Assembly: GCA_038147395.1 (NCBI GenBank)
Contig: JAYQTM010000001.1
Location: forward strand, 1,736,001 to 1,800,000
Direction of reading: 5' to 3'
From: Eutrophovita brisbanensis
GTDB taxonomy: Bacteria > Pseudomonadota > Gammaproteobacteria > Burkholderiales > Eutrophovitaceae
DNA length: 64,000 nt
Shown here: positions 63,440 to 64,000 of the stretch, in pieces
Layout: each line of letters starts with the position of its first letter
Numbering within the stretch: the first letter of the stretch is position 1
Translations under genes and position numbers: made by a program
Notes under the pieces: generated by a model
Databases searched by the model: none
What the model saw: only the letters and a program-made list of their open reading frames with translations
What the model was told of the DNA's origin: nothing

Positions 63440-64000
63440 ATGCATTTATCCGATCTAAAAAATTTACACGTCAGCGAGTTAATCGAGATGGCCATTGCCA
63501 ACCAAGTTGACAATGCCAACCGCATGAGAAAGCAGGACTTGATTTTTGCTCTCTTAAAGGACCAAGCAAAAAAGGGAGAAAGCATCTCCGGATCGGGCAC
63601 TCTGGAAGTCTTACCCGATGGGTTTGGTTTCCTTCGATCACCAGATACCTCTTACTTAGCGGGGCCAGATGACATATACGTCAGCCCATCTCAGATCAGA
63701 AGATTCAATCTTCACACCGGTGATTCGGTTGAGGGTGAGATTCGAACACCGAAAGACGGCGAACGTTATTTCGCTCTGGTCAAAGTTGATAAGGTCAACG
63801 ATGAAAAGCCTGAAAACAGCAAACATAAAACGCTGTTTGAGAACCTAACGCCTTTATTTCCGACTGATGCCCTTCGAATGGAGCGAGACATCAAATCGGA
63901 TGAAAACTTAACAGGGCGTATCATTGACATCATCGCGCCTGTTGGCAAAGGACAGCGCGGTCTTCTTGTCGCAAGCCCGAAAAGCGGTAAAACAGTGATG
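63440..64000 (+). CDS. rho: Transcription termination factor Rho, N-terminal part, runs off the window
   Basis: About 187 codons from the ATG at 63440. An N-terminal helical domain begins MHLSDLKNLHVSELIEMA. The cold-shock-like RNA-binding domain has GTLEVLPDGFGFLRSPD and YVSPSQIRRFNL. The frame reaches the P-loop region GLLVASPKSGKTVM at the window end. Rho is the hexameric RNA helicase that terminates transcription. There is no long acidic or basic insertion as in actinobacterial forms. The C-terminal half is outside. Confidence 0.95.
   Translation, partial: MHLSDLKNLHVSELIEMAIANQVDNANRMRKQDLIFALLKDQAKKGESISGSGTLEVLPDGFGFLRSPDTSYLAGPDDIYVSPSQIRRFNLHTGDSVEGEIRTPKDGERYFALVKVDKVNDEKPENSKHKTLFENLTPLFPTDALRMERDIKSDENLTGRIIDIIAPVGKGQRGLLVASPKSGKTVM

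Noticed and set aside
1..64000. CRISPR arrays, prophage, insertion sequences, tRNA and rRNA genes
   Set aside because: No regularly spaced direct repeats, transposase, integrase, phage structural gene, or tRNA/rRNA sequence was recognised on either strand.

Overview
The window looks like chromosome of a free-living, aerobic Pseudomonadota, most likely a gammaproteobacterium. The gene content supporting this is trxA followed by rho, feoA-feoB with a Fur box and a small Cys-rich partner, an OxyR with both redox cysteines, a homodimeric-type pyruvate dehydrogenase E1, MaeB and a seven-iron ferredoxin. It carries an AddAB-type helicase-nuclease pair. Base composition looks moderate and even throughout. 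I see no prophage, insertion sequence, CRISPR array, rRNA or tRNA.

Layout. Positions 1-4047 (minus) hold a two-gene thiamine-diphosphate decarboxylase, a family III CoA-transferase, an aldehyde dehydrogenase cut by the window edge, and, behind its own terminator, a zinc-less MDR reductase. Divergent from these, 4230-15487 (plus) is a long catabolic run: tartrate/isopropylmalate-type dehydrogenase, CoA-transferase, two acyl-CoA dehydrogenase subunits, a crotonase, a VOC protein, a ketopantoate-reductase-like protein, aldehyde and alcohol dehydrogenases, a hydrolase with the complete fluoroacetate-dehalogenase residue set, and a second alpha/beta hydrolase. An SDR, a sodium:solute symporter and a 29-residue membrane peptide face it on the minus strand (15504-17983). 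Next come an RND efflux adaptor and a permease broken by a one-base frameshift in a G6 run (18155-22250), a LOG protein, an Lrp/AsnC regulator and a divergent solitary aceE-type gene, and a TlpA-like thioredoxin.

Positions 26877-34189 are a compact aromatic meta-cleavage unit. It comprises a carboxymuconolactone-decarboxylase-like protein, hydroxymuconic semialdehyde dehydrogenase, hydratase, oxalocrotonate decarboxylase, a LigB-type extradiol dioxygenase and all three TRAP transporter parts, with the dioxygenase gene sitting between the binding-protein and permease genes. An old yellow enzyme and another aldehyde dehydrogenase follow on the minus strand, then feoAB. Positions 39306-43059 hold an aminotransferase, a metallo-hydrolase, a TfdA-like dioxygenase and a second zinc-less MDR. 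Positions 43071-50692 hold an acyl-CoA synthetase, a cold-shock protein, maeB, a membrane hydroxylase, oxyR and an MFS transporter. Positions 50775-56397 run from a degenerate HtrA-like protein through an amidohydrolase, an SDR, a hydroxyisobutyrate-dehydrogenase-like enzyme and a PcaC-like protein to an AHL-lactonase-like hydrolase.

The right end (56394-64000) is housekeeping: AddA, AddB (split by a second one-base frameshift), ferredoxin, thioredoxin and the start of rho.

The overall impression is a heterotroph equipped for small organic acids, CoA-linked degradation and aromatic ring fission. The exact substrates of the three catabolic units cannot be read from sequence alone. The most actionable observations are the two frameshifts, the 29-residue symporter partner, the dehalogenase-like hydrolase, the split decarboxylase module and the interleaved extradiol/TRAP unit.
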